A DNA stretch of 64,000 bases, from NCBI RefSeq assembly GCF_902150045.1, contig NZ_CABFVU010000003.1, positions 806,001 through 870,000 of the forward strand, given 5' to 3'. This DNA is from Chitinophaga polysaccharea (GTDB lineage: Bacteria > Bacteroidota > Bacteroidia > Chitinophagales > Chitinophagaceae). Positions within the stretch are counted from its first letter, which is position 1, and each line of letters begins with the position of its first letter. Shown piece after piece: positions 52,744-61,354 of the stretch. Below the pieces are notes generated by a model. It worked only from the letters and a program-made list of their open reading frames with translations. It was not told the origin of the DNA and ran no database searches. The translations under genes were made by a program, and so were the position numbers.

Positions 52744-53265
52744 ATGGAAAAAACAGGACAGATCCTCTCCCCCGGCACCATTCGTTTTGAACGCAATTTG
52801 CCAGGCCCTGTTGACAGGGTATGGGCCTATCTTACAGAGTCCGAAAAACGCGGCAAATGGCTGGCGAGCGGCGATATGGAGCTCTTTGAAGGAGGCAAGG
52901 TTCATCTGCATTTTATGCACCAGCAACTCAGTCCCCTTCCTGATAATATCCCGGAGAAATACCGCGACATGAAAGATGGCCATCATTTCACCGGCACCAT
53001 CCTGAAAGTGGACCCTCCCCGCCTGCTGTCGTTTACCTGGGAAGGAGGATCGGAGGTAACTATGGAATTAACGGAGAAAGAAGACAGGGTATTACTGACA
53101 CTCACTCACCGCAAACTGGCCGATGATACAAAAACCCGCAGCAGCGTGGGCGGTGGCTGGCATACACATCTTGACATTTTAATCGCCAATCTCGAAGGCG
53201 TTACCCCTCCTCCTTTCTGGAGCACTCACACCAGATTGGCGGCATTATATGCAGATATGGCGTAG
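52744..53265 (+). CDS. SRPBCC (AHSA1-like) domain protein, second copy
   Basis: 173 residues from the ATG at 52744, chosen over an upstream TTG or ATG overlapping the previous gene. IRFERNLPGPVDRVWAYLTESEKRGKWLASGDMELFEGG through LLSFTWEGGSEVTMELTEKEDRVLLTLTHRKL and GWHTHLDILIANLEG: activator of Hsp90 ATPase-like fold of the YndB/YdhR type. Nineteen bases after the first SRPBCC gene. Ligand unknown. Confidence 0.9.
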   Translation: MEKTGQILSPGTIRFERNLPGPVDRVWAYLTESEKRGKWLASGDMELFEGGKVHLHFMHQQLSPLPDNIPEKYRDMKDGHHFTGTILKVDPPRLLSFTWEGGSEVTMELTEKEDRVLLTLTHRKLADDTKTRSSVGGGWHTHLDILIANLEGVTPPPFWSTHTRLAALYADMA

Positions 53266-53301
53266 ATTTGATTGTTATTCAATCAATACCTGTTGTCATA
53301 T

Positions 53302-54237
53302 ATGGAGGACTTCATTTCAAAAAAAACAGCCAGGAAAACAGGCATCCCAGATTTGGTGGAAGTGCTGCGCAAACAACTCAGCAGTTCTGAGTTATCATCG
53401 CTGCTGCTGGAAGTGTACCAGCGGAAATCGGAAGACCTGCACGCAGCTGCCCTGCTGCAACAATACCGGCAGAATATTTACGTACAGCCTGCAGATACCG
53501 ATATGATCGAAATGCTGGAAAAGGAATTACAGCTGCTCCGGTTCTTAAGACAGCAGCAGTATGAGCCAGTAGAACTATCACCGGTAGCGCAGTTTGGCAG
53601 TTGCGCGGCAGTGGGCACCGTTAACCAGAAGAAAATAATCACTGCGGTACGGCATACAGAAGTGCTGGCGGATGCCACCAATTCACTGGCACTTCACATC
53701 GCTGATATGAAACAGCAAGGCATAGGCGCAGGAGAACTATTACGCTACTGCACGGTTCACAGCCATGTTAGGGCTATGCAGCTTCCTCCCGGCAAAGGCT
53801 ATACGCCGCATTTCAAAATTGCCTGTATGGCGGCAGCAGGAAGGGATACAGGCAATTTTGAATTTGAGCTGAGCACCTGCACAGAACAGTTGCAGCACAT
53901 TTACACGCTGCTGCATACGCTCTTCGGCATAAAAATTATTTACTTTAAAATACAGCCCCGCAACGGTTACTCCAACGGCCGCGCATTGATGCAGTCATTA
54001 ATGGATTATCTTTCTGCTCATCTCCCGTATAAAATTATTGCTGATGAAACGCCGGCGGAAAACAATTACTACAAAGGCATACAGTTCAAAGCGGTAATAC
54101 AGGCAGGAGAACATGAAATAGAAATTGCAGACGGGGGGCTGGTCGACTGGACACAACAACTGCTGGGGAATAACAAGGAACGCTGCTTTATTTCAGGCAT
54201 AGGGTTAAGCCTGCTGATGAAACTTTTTAATGCGTAG
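53302..54237 (+). CDS. HisRS/HisZ-like class II synthetase-fold protein without anticodon domain
   Basis: 311 residues from the ATG at 53302. The C-terminal 60 residues have the histidyl-tRNA synthetase layout: YYKGIQFKAVI, then EIADGGLVDWTQQLLG and SGIGLSLLMKLF, equivalent to YYTGIVFE, GGRYDxLV and GFGIGLERL. Earlier ELSPVAQFGSCAAVG..NQKKIITAVRHTEVLADATNSLALHIA sits where motif 2 would be. The motif 1/2 arginines and the anticodon-binding domain are not evident, so it is probably not a tRNA synthetase. HisZ (regulatory subunit of HisG) is the known relative without activity, but no his genes are near. Placed after two SRPBCC genes. Confidence 0.5.
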   Translation: MEDFISKKTARKTGIPDLVEVLRKQLSSSELSSLLLEVYQRKSEDLHAAALLQQYRQNIYVQPADTDMIEMLEKELQLLRFLRQQQYEPVELSPVAQFGSCAAVGTVNQKKIITAVRHTEVLADATNSLALHIADMKQQGIGAGELLRYCTVHSHVRAMQLPPGKGYTPHFKIACMAAAGRDTGNFEFELSTCTEQLQHIYTLLHTLFGIKIIYFKIQPRNGYSNGRALMQSLMDYLSAHLPYKIIADETPAENNYYKGIQFKAVIQAGEHEIEIADGGLVDWTQQLLGNNKERCFISGIGLSLLMKLFNA

Positions 54238-54242
54238 TTCAT

Positions 54243-55505
54243 TTACTCCAGCACCAGGCGGATCTCATTATTTCTTTTCATATCGGTGCTGAGATTCAGT
54301 GTTCTCGATTCTTTTCCAAACCTGATCCGCAGCTCCGCGGTGTTGGGTGGAATGGATCCCAGATTGTCAGCGGTAAACAATAAAATATTTTCACCCGGTT
54401 GTAATTTGATGGCAATCTGCTGCACCGCTTTTTTTACAGGGAAACCGGTAACAACCCACTGCCCGTTCAGGCGAAGGGAAATACTGTCGCCGTCCTGGAT
54501 CCGGGTATCTTTCAGCTCCAGTATAATATCTGCCGTGCGCACTGGTATGGTGGCCACCGGCACCGCGGTTCTTTTGATCACATTACTGGTGATAGTATCT
54601 ACCCTGTTATTAATAGTTGTGTGATAAATGTTTGCCACCAGGAAAGTGGCCCAGGCATTGGAGCGGTCGCTGAAATCAAAACCGTAAGGCCTGCCGTTAA
54701 TGGTAGTACGGATACGGCCTGTATTGGGAGGAAGACCACCATAGTTATCGGCAAACAGCACAAAGTAATTCCGGCCGGTATCCAGCCTGGCTTTCAGGCG
54801 CCGGTTATGATCGTTGATCTGCTCTCTTGCAAAAATAGTATTCCCGTTGTGCAGGAGGGTGATGGTATCTTCATCATACTTCTCCTGGTCGTCGATCTCC
54901 AGTGGAATTTCGCTGTCTTTTGATACAATGCTGTCGTAAATACCAAAATAGATCTGGCTGGTTTCAGGGTACATGATCCTTTGTATACTTGAATCCGGCA
55001 AAGGCTTGTTCCTGCTTTTCGTTAGTTTGAAATTCCCGTTGTACAAAAAGTTGCGCAACGCTACTTTCGATTGTTCATAAATTTCATCGCCTTCATCCAG
55101 CCCGCGCATCCAGAAGCTGGCTTTATTGATCCACATGCGGCTCAGGGCAATCGTATCATGGTTGTAATCCATGGTGCCGTTAAGATACCACATCCAGATA
55201 CCGAGCTTAAAAGGTGTTTCTTTCAACGGAAACTTATTACGCCCTATACCCAGCTGCTTATCGTTTTTCTTTGCCAGCAGCAGTTCATAAATGCCGGTAA
55301 ACTTCCCGTACTCCAATGTGATCACCGCAGGATATAACACGCCCTGTCGGGCTTCGCCAATATGCAGCTGCATATTGATGGGCGTTCCCACTCCCCATGG
55401 GCGAAGGGATGCTTTCCATATACCGGTCCATTTATCGGCCTGTGCACGGGCCGTGCTGGTGATAGCGGTTAACAATCCAATTATTATCAGGAATTTCAAT
55501 TTCAA
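54243..55505 (-). CDS. secreted protein with two PPNT repeats, unknown function
   Basis: 420 residues with a signal peptide (LKFLIIIGLLTAITSTARAQ). The start appears to be TTG at 55505: upstream codons reach a TGA without any ATG or GTG. The N-terminal half (about 180 residues) is unrecognised (WTGIWKASLRPWGVGTPINMQLHIG). The C-terminal half holds two similar domains, marked by LFADNYGGLPPNTGRIRTTI and LLFTADNLGSIPPNTAELRI, preceded by TITLLHNG and SISLRLNG. The repeats look like small beta-sandwich or lectin-like modules. Convergent with the HisRS-like gene. Confidence 0.7.
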   Translation of the reverse strand: MKLKFLIIIGLLTAITSTARAQADKWTGIWKASLRPWGVGTPINMQLHIGEARQGVLYPAVITLEYGKFTGIYELLLAKKNDKQLGIGRNKFPLKETPFKLGIWMWYLNGTMDYNHDTIALSRMWINKASFWMRGLDEGDEIYEQSKVALRNFLYNGNFKLTKSRNKPLPDSSIQRIMYPETSQIYFGIYDSIVSKDSEIPLEIDDQEKYDEDTITLLHNGNTIFAREQINDHNRRLKARLDTGRNYFVLFADNYGGLPPNTGRIRTTINGRPYGFDFSDRSNAWATFLVANIYHTTINNRVDTITSNVIKRTAVPVATIPVRTADIILELKDTRIQDGDSISLRLNGQWVVTGFPVKKAVQQIAIKLQPGENILLFTADNLGSIPPNTAELRIRFGKESRTLNLSTDMKRNNEIRLVLE

Positions 55506-55589
55506 GATGCTGTATTCATTTATGATTCACAATTTAATACTATTTTGGGCGGGCAACAGCGATCCGAAATAATTAAATTTAAAGAGATA

Positions 55590-56015
55590 ATGGAATACAC
55601 AAAGGAATACGTCGCAAAAGAAGAACATATCGATGCCCAGGATATTATGGACGGCCTGTATTACCCATTCTATATGGAGTATTGCCGTCACGATTATATC
55701 AGGGAAATACTGGGATTTGATTTTGAAGAGCAGGCCAGGAATGGTGTTCACATGGTGTTATCGGGTTATAAGATCCAGTTTTTGAGGTCCCTGAGAAAAG
55801 GAGACCGCTTTACCGTTACCTGTAACTTATTTGCAGACCCGTCTGGCGGGCCGCAGTTGCACTTCAAACAATCTATTATACTGAACGGAAAAGTAATGAC
55901 GAAAGCGGTGTTCACCGGCACCTGCGTGCCTGCTACTGGTGGCCGTCCTTATTTGCCGCCAGCCGTTGTGGAGAAAGTGGCCGGTGCACCGGTGCTTGAT
56001 GGTGCAGATGCATAA
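55590..56015 (+). CDS. acyl-CoA thioesterase, YbgC/4HBT family
   Basis: 141 residues from the ATG at 55590. Hot-dog fold: YVAKEEHIDAQDIMDGLYYPFYMEYCRHDYIREILGFDF (position of the catalytic Asp in the family), then GVHMVLSGYKIQFLRSLRKGDRFTVTCNL and LHFKQSIILNGKVMTKAVFTGTCVP. Family members hydrolyse acyl-CoA or hydroxybenzoyl-CoA. Monocistronic, ending in a strong terminator. Confidence 0.85.
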   Translation: MEYTKEYVAKEEHIDAQDIMDGLYYPFYMEYCRHDYIREILGFDFEEQARNGVHMVLSGYKIQFLRSLRKGDRFTVTCNLFADPSGGPQLHFKQSIILNGKVMTKAVFTGTCVPATGGRPYLPPAVVEKVAGAPVLDGADA

Positions 56016-56022
56016 ACTAAAT

Positions 56023-56077
56023 AAAAAGTGCCGGGTCTTCATGCAATTTTTAACTGTATAAAGACCCGGCACTTTTT
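56023..56077. terminator. bidirectional terminator after the thioesterase gene
   Basis: A 17-bp stem (arms 56023-56039 and 56061-56077, core AAGTGCCGGGTCTT) with a 21-base loop, A-tract before and T-tract after. Confidence 0.85.
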
Positions 56078-56098
56078 TATTCTATATACTTCGTTGCC

Positions 56099-56469
56099 CT
56101 AGTTATAAAGAAGGTATCCTTTTAAACGATATTCCCCGTTGGCGCTGAGATCGGGTATTTCTATCTTTAATTCGTGCTGGTGTACTCTTCTCCGCTGGGC
56201 CATGCTGCACCATGGCCGGTAGTAGTAAGCTGCAGCCTTACGTTCTTTGCATCTTCCTCCAACTCAAAAGTGGTATCCAGTGTATTCTTTGGCATGGACG
56301 TATTACTGATCACACCCTGTGATATTACCGGCTGCCAGAAGGGGTCATCCTGTTTCGCATCGTTATCAACAATCAACTGCATATTCACCAGGAAACCAAT
56401 GTTCTTGTCGGGGTCTGTACCATCAGGGTTCAGGTGCTGAGGTTTGTAGATTTCATGTACATACCAGCC
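56099..56469 (-). pseudogene. broken PNGase F-like or related secreted beta-sandwich gene
   Basis: The minus strand reads GWYVHEIYKPQHLNPDG, then NIGFLVNMQLIVDND, TFELEEDAKNVRLQLTTTGHG and WPSGEEYTSTN, then after a frameshift HELKIEIPDLSANGEYRLKG and a stop. The ..LxTTGHG..xxEE/F.. block is typical of peptide-N-glycosidase F-like jelly rolls, so this appears to be a C-terminal piece. A TAA directly upstream (56470-56472) and no start codon or signal peptide show that the 5' part is lost or shifted. Family call is by eye. Confidence 0.45.
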
Positions 56470-56606
56470 TTATCCGGATGGGGTGACTGCAATATTGAAC
56501 CGGGAGAAAAAAACAACAGGAGTTGCGAAAATTGCATTACGTTTTCAGGAAATAATTATGATCTGCCACAAAAGCATTGTTGGGTTTCTCAACATGCTAT
56601 AAAGTG

Positions 56607-56623
56607 TTACCTTTTTAAGGTAA
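56607..56623. promoter_or_regulatory. inverted repeat before the GH95-like gene
   Basis: TTACCTT-TTT-AAGGTAA, 7-bp perfect arms, ending 35 bases upstream of the start codon. Could be an operator or a leader hairpin; no matching regulator is adjacent. Confidence 0.35.
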
Positions 56624-56658
56624 ATTGTTACTGCTATATTCATTACTAAACAGAACTG

Positions 56659-58944
56659 ATGAACAAACTTATTGCGGCGCTGTCGCTTTCCCTGCTGGCA
56701 TTGAACAGCACCGGGCAATCGTATCAACACGACCTGCAATTCAACCACCTTGCTACCCGCTGGGATGAGGCTATTCCACTTGGCAATGGTTTACTTGGTG
56801 CGCTTGTATGGCAGAAAGAAGATCACCTGAGAATTTCGCTGGACAGGGCCGACCTCTGGGACATGCGGCCGATGAAGGGCTTGCACCGTAAAGAGTTCAG
56901 TTATCGATGGGTGACAGACCAGGTGCATAAAAAAGATTACAAGCCTGTACAGGAATATTTTGATGCCCCCTACGACCGGGAAGCAGCGCCATCAAAGATT
57001 CCCGGCGGCGCGCTGGAATTTGATACCAGGAACTGGGGCGCCGTACAATCAGTTCATCTTACCCTTTCCAACGCCTTATGTGAGGTTACCTGGGCCGGTG
57101 GCACCCGTCTCAAAACCTTTGTAGATGCTGTAAAGCCCGCAGGCTGGTTCCGTTTTGAAAACGTGGACGATCATTTTGTGCCGCAGCTGCTGGCGCCACA
57201 ATACCAGGGCACTGTAAAAAACTCCGGCGATCCTGTGGGCGGGGACGACCTCTCCCGGCTGGGCTACAAACAGGGCAGCATTGTGCAGAACGGCAACAGC
57301 ATTACTTACCGGCAGGAAGGATGGGGCGGATTTACCTATGAGATCAATGTGCGCTGGAAGAAGATAAATAAAACCACTGTAGAAGGCGTATGGAGTATTT
57401 CCTCCCAATATCCCGGCAAGCCAATGAACGAGCCTGCTGCAAAGATGACCGCCAAAGCTGCTGCCAGCGATTTTAACCGGGAGCTGCTGGCGCACAGCAG
57501 CTGGTGGCAAAAGTTCTGGGCCCAATCGGCCATTCATGTTCCGGATACGCTGATCGAAAAGCAATGGTACCTTGAGCAATATAAGTTTGGCGCTGCCGCC
57601 AGGAAAAATGCACCCCCCATTTCATTGCAGGCGGTATGGACGGCCGATAACGGCCGCATTGCGCCCTGGAAAGGCGACTACCACCATGATCTTAACACCC
57701 AACTCAGTTACTGGCCCTCTTACAGCGGCAATCATCTCGACGAAGCCATGGGCTATATCAATCATCTTGAAGCCAACAAAGCTAACTACCAACGCTATAC
57801 GAAAATGTATTTCGGCGCAGGAGGCATTGCCGTGCCAGGCGTTACTACCCTCGATGGCACAGAAATGGGCGGATGGATCCAGTACTCACTTTCCCCTACG
57901 GTATCGTCGTGGCTGGCCCAGCACTATTACCTGCAATGGCGTTATAGCATGGACAGGCAATTCCTGAAAGAAAAGGCCTACCCCTGGATAAAAGGCGCAG
58001 CCTCCTTCCTGGAAAGCATCACCGTAAAAGATGCCCGTGCCCACCGTAAACTGCCCATCAGCTCCAGCCCTGAAATAAATGATAACCGCCTGGAGGCATG
58101 GTTCCCTCAAAACACCAACTACGACCTGGCCCTGATGAAGTTCACTTTCAGCAAAGCTGCAGAACTGGCCACTGAATTAGGTTTAAGCAAAGAATCGGCC
58201 CACTGGCAAAAGATACTGGCAGAATTCGATGACTTTTCGCTCTCTCCCCGAAACGAGCTGATGTTTGCTCCGAGTATGGCCTATAACCAGTCGCACCGCC
58301 ACTTTTCACACATGATGGCCATTCACCCGCTGGGGCTTATCAAATGGGAAGACGGCCCTCGTGCACAAGCCATTATCAGCAACACCATACACCTGACCGA
58401 CAGCATAGGACCTGATTACTGGTGCGGCTATTCCTATGCCTGGATGGCTAATCTCAAAGCAAGGGCGAAAAACAGTGATGGCGCAGCAAAAGACCTGCAG
58501 ATATTTGCCCGCGCATTCTGTTCTGTGAACAGTTTTCACCTGAACGGCGATCAAACTAAATCCGGCCTGTCGAAATTCCAGTACCGGCCTTTCACACTGG
58601 AGGGCAACTTTGCCTTTGCTGCAGGATTACAGGAAATGCTGCTGCAAAGCTATGCGGGCTTTATTGAGATCATGCCGGCCATACCTGCCGCCTGGAATAA
58701 TGTATCATTTGAAAAACTGCGCGCAGAAGGCGCTTTCCTGGTAAGCGCCAGGAAAGAAGGCAGCCAGGTGGATGAAGTAAAAATAGTGGCGGAGAAAGGT
58801 GGAAAAACCCGCTTAAAGCTGCCGTTTAAAACTTTCTTCGCCGCCAGTAATAAAGGATTTGAAATACACAATACGGAAGATGGATTCCTTTCACTCAGCG
58901 CTGCTCCCGGGGCGGTGCTGGTGCTGAAAAACGGATATGAGTAA
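56659..58944 (+). CDS. GH95-like glycoside hydrolase (alpha-L-fucosidase/galactosidase type)
   Basis: 761 residues with a signal peptide (to about STGQ). The N-terminal region has RWDEAIPLGNGLLGALVWQ (GH95/GH65-like N-domain). The (alpha/alpha)6 barrel shows SLQAVWTADNGRIAPWKGDYHHDLNTQLSYWPSYSGN near residue 325, the block carrying catalytic residues in GH95, and SSSPEINDN near 475 and HRHFSHMMAIHPLGLI near 545. The C-terminal beta domain ends in LSLSAAPGAVLVLKNG. GH95 enzymes hydrolyse alpha-1,2-L-fucosides. The usual WND in NLQG(I/V)WND is replaced here by VWTADN, so specificity may differ. Confidence 0.85.
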   Translation: MNKLIAALSLSLLALNSTGQSYQHDLQFNHLATRWDEAIPLGNGLLGALVWQKEDHLRISLDRADLWDMRPMKGLHRKEFSYRWVTDQVHKKDYKPVQEYFDAPYDREAAPSKIPGGALEFDTRNWGAVQSVHLTLSNALCEVTWAGGTRLKTFVDAVKPAGWFRFENVDDHFVPQLLAPQYQGTVKNSGDPVGGDDLSRLGYKQGSIVQNGNSITYRQEGWGGFTYEINVRWKKINKTTVEGVWSISSQYPGKPMNEPAAKMTAKAAASDFNRELLAHSSWWQKFWAQSAIHVPDTLIEKQWYLEQYKFGAAARKNAPPISLQAVWTADNGRIAPWKGDYHHDLNTQLSYWPSYSGNHLDEAMGYINHLEANKANYQRYTKMYFGAGGIAVPGVTTLDGTEMGGWIQYSLSPTVSSWLAQHYYLQWRYSMDRQFLKEKAYPWIKGAASFLESITVKDARAHRKLPISSSPEINDNRLEAWFPQNTNYDLALMKFTFSKAAELATELGLSKESAHWQKILAEFDDFSLSPRNELMFAPSMAYNQSHRHFSHMMAIHPLGLIKWEDGPRAQAIISNTIHLTDSIGPDYWCGYSYAWMANLKARAKNSDGAAKDLQIFARAFCSVNSFHLNGDQTKSGLSKFQYRPFTLEGNFAFAAGLQEMLLQSYAGFIEIMPAIPAAWNNVSFEKLRAEGAFLVSARKEGSQVDEVKIVAEKGGKTRLKLPFKTFFAASNKGFEIHNTEDGFLSLSAAPGAVLVLKNGYE

Positions 58945-59011
58945 AAATACCGGGAACGGTTATAGTATAAAATAACCACCGGGGCAGATAATATATCTGT
59001 CCCGGCAAACT

Positions 59012-59788
59012 TTACTGGAAAAGGATATTATCCCGGCGCCCATTCTTAACGGGATGTTCCAGTTCCCATCTCTCTAAAAAATATTTACCGCAGTCTTTGA
59101 TATATTTATAATAGAGATAGTCGGTTTCAAAGCTCAGCAACAGTCCGTAGCTGGGCCGGTACTGCTTCATAAAAGCGTCCAGCGCAGGTGGCTGCAGCCC
59201 CGTGATCTTTTGTACCAGCATCCTGTTAAAGCGGTGATCAATGTATTTCTCTTGCTCTTCCCTTTCCAGGAAACGGCGGAAATTCTCCATCCGCTTGATC
59301 TTCTTCAGGCTAAAAAGCGCATCCAGGTTAACTCCGGCGCCCATGCTATTGCCCCCGCTGGTAAGATAGTCCGGCGAATAATCAAACACCTTGCGATACT
59401 CATTACGGAACGCTGCGGAATCCTCAGAATAGCTGCGCGGAAGCGTAGCAGTTACTTCCACCTGCTTTAAGGAATGAATATCCACATGCAGGCTCATATC
59501 GAAAGTGCGATTAGTATTGATCTCCTTTACAGCAAATTTCTGGGTGGCTTTACCCTGGTAGGAAAAACTGATAGAATCGGAAAGAGGCAATATAATACTG
59601 TATTTGCCGGCGGAATCGGTAACGGCGCCAGCGCCGGAATTGCTCTTCACGCTTACCCCCGCCATCCCGAAACGGGCCGTGCGGTCGTATACCGTGCCAT
59701 GAACCCGCACCTGCCCGGTAGATACCAGGCGTAGCGAGATCAGTACTATCAATATAAATATCCTTTGTAAAAATTTGCTCATTTCCAT
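59012..59788 (-). CDS. secreted protein with carboxypeptidase-regulatory-like domain
   Basis: 258 residues with a signal peptide (to about STGQ). The first 90 mature residues form a carboxypeptidase D regulatory-like/CarbopepD_reg_2 domain (VRVHGTVYDRTARFGMAGVSVKSNSGAGAVTDSAGKYSIILPLSDSISFSYQG). The rest is an all-helical, charged region of about 130 residues (EYRKVFDYSPDYL, KRMENFRRFLEREEQEKYIDHRFN, ITGLQPPALDAFM). This is a known Bacteroidota architecture without assigned role. ATGs at 59788 and 59782 are both possible. Convergent with the GH95-like gene. Confidence 0.85.
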   Translation of the reverse strand: MEMSKFLQRIFILIVLISLRLVSTGQVRVHGTVYDRTARFGMAGVSVKSNSGAGAVTDSAGKYSIILPLSDSISFSYQGKATQKFAVKEINTNRTFDMSLHVDIHSLKQVEVTATLPRSYSEDSAAFRNEYRKVFDYSPDYLTSGGNSMGAGVNLDALFSLKKIKRMENFRRFLEREEQEKYIDHRFNRMLVQKITGLQPPALDAFMKQYRPSYGLLLSFETDYLYYKYIKDCGKYFLERWELEHPVKNGRRDNILFQ

Positions 59789-60081
59789 CTCAATCTAAGA
59801 CAGGATGAAAACATAAGCAAGCATAACTTAAATATTAACAATTTTCTATGTTTTAAAATGCCTGTGCCGGATTGTTCCCAAGCCCCCCGTTACAGGCATG
59901 TTTCACCGATCATCTATAATAATTAAATGGCAGATAATAAAAAAACACCGACAGATCACCCGGAGATAAAATGAAAAAAGTATATCCGTCACCGTTGGTA
60001 TCACCTCTGCCACCGGCTTATCATGATGAAGTTCCTGTTTTTTATTAATCTGCGGCTGCAGCATTTAAATTATAAAGAAGA
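59789..60081. other. intergenic region upstream of the ankyrin operon
   Basis: Part of a 371-base gene-free stretch. AT-rich with no open frame; only the promoter at its right end is recognisable. Confidence 0.45.
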
Positions 60082-60112
60082 TTTTGCTGTTAACCATCCT
60101 ATCGTATATTTG
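60082..60112 (+). promoter_or_regulatory. strong Bacteroidota promoter of the ankyrin operon
   Basis: TTTTG (60082-60086), an 18-base spacer and TATATTTG (60105-60112): a full match to TTTG-N17-20-TAnnTTTG, 47 bases before the start codon. Confidence 0.7.
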
Positions 60113-60159
60113 GCAGGAAAATTGACCCAACGGACCCGAAAAATTTATAAACCAGGCTT

Positions 60160-61350
60160 ATGTACGAAGCAAACCCACTAACCGACGCGCTGAAAAGAGG
60201 CAACCTTCCGGCAGCAAAAGAATTAATGGATCAGGGTGAAAAAGTACCAAAAGATCTTCAGTCTTACGAAAAAAGCCAAATTTATGATACGCTGATCAGG
60301 GCCAAAGCATTTGAGCTGATAAATGCCCTGGTAAAAGATGGTTTCATAGAAACAGATACTTACGAATACGAAAAATTCGACAATACCATCTTCCCGAGTT
60401 TGTTCAGGTACCTGGGCACAGGGCCGGCCGACCTGGATTTCCTTGCCGCTTTTGCCGGGAAACTGGATAATATCAACGATGCCGTTCAGGATAAAACATT
60501 GCTGAATATTGCCTTTAATAACTCCGCTCCCATTGAGCATATTAAAATACTGGTAGCAGCTGGCTGCGATGTGAATTATAAAACCAATTACGAAGAAAAT
60601 TACCTGTATAAGATCATCCAGGAATACGCGATCAAAGAAGACACCGGTGTTGTTTACCTGGAATATCTGATCGGGGAAGGACTGGACCCCAATGCCGGTA
60701 ATATTGTGAAAGAAACACCGCTGCATCTTGCCATTGCCACCAATAAGCAGAAATATATTGACCTGCTGCTGCAGCATGGTGCTGACCTAAACCAGCCGGG
60801 GAAAGACGGCGAAACCCCTTTCTACGCCGCTATTGTGCACCAGGTATGCAATGTGGAGCGGTATGAAAAACTGGCAGCCCATGCACCAGTTGACTTTGAC
60901 ATTGCCAACAAAAACGGCGAAACTGTTTTTTGCGGCGCCATGCGTATGCGCCGCAGCGCCTCCACAGCGGACGTAGCGCTTATAAAGGCATTGATCCGCG
61001 ACGGGGCCGATATTTACCAGACCTCTCCTTATTATGCCAAAGACAAAGCAGCCATCGACTGGTTAGCCGAGCAGCCCGCGGAGATGTTACAGGGGGTACT
61101 GGAAACCGGTGTAATAGAGATAGACCGCCGCGATAATGAAGGCAATACCCTGCTGCATAAAGTATGCGCCTACAACGTTAACTATGAACAGGAAGCGGCG
61201 CGGCAGCTTTACCGCAAGGTTAAACTGCTGATAGAACAGGGCGCAGATGTAAATATCACCAACGATCTGGATCAGCGGCCCATTGACCTTGCCAGCACCG
61301 ATAACCTCAAATCAAAAACTGTAGAGTTACTGTTAAAACATAAAGCGTAG
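60160..61350 (+). CDS. ankyrin-repeat protein
   Basis: 396 residues, no signal peptide or membrane segment, so cytoplasmic unless exported otherwise. Five to six ankyrin repeats are recognisable, for example TPLHLAIATNKQKYIDLLLQHGADLN and the C-terminal NTLLHKVCAYN...KLLIEQGADVN; the N-terminal third is helical but degenerate (LTDALKRGNLPAAKELMDQG). Ankyrin repeats bind proteins. First gene of a two-gene operon with a full promoter match; the next gene starts 4 bases after its stop. Confidence 0.92.
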   Translation: MYEANPLTDALKRGNLPAAKELMDQGEKVPKDLQSYEKSQIYDTLIRAKAFELINALVKDGFIETDTYEYEKFDNTIFPSLFRYLGTGPADLDFLAAFAGKLDNINDAVQDKTLLNIAFNNSAPIEHIKILVAAGCDVNYKTNYEENYLYKIIQEYAIKEDTGVVYLEYLIGEGLDPNAGNIVKETPLHLAIATNKQKYIDLLLQHGADLNQPGKDGETPFYAAIVHQVCNVERYEKLAAHAPVDFDIANKNGETVFCGAMRMRRSASTADVALIKALIRDGADIYQTSPYYAKDKAAIDWLAEQPAEMLQGVLETGVIEIDRRDNEGNTLLHKVCAYNVNYEQEAARQLYRKVKLLIEQGADVNITNDLDQRPIDLASTDNLKSKTVELLLKHKA

Positions 61351-61354
61351 TACC

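Noticed and set aside
56434..56649. 71-residue plus-strand frame
   Set aside because: No signal or family pattern, overlaps the PNGase F-like remnant in antisense, no ribosome binding site.
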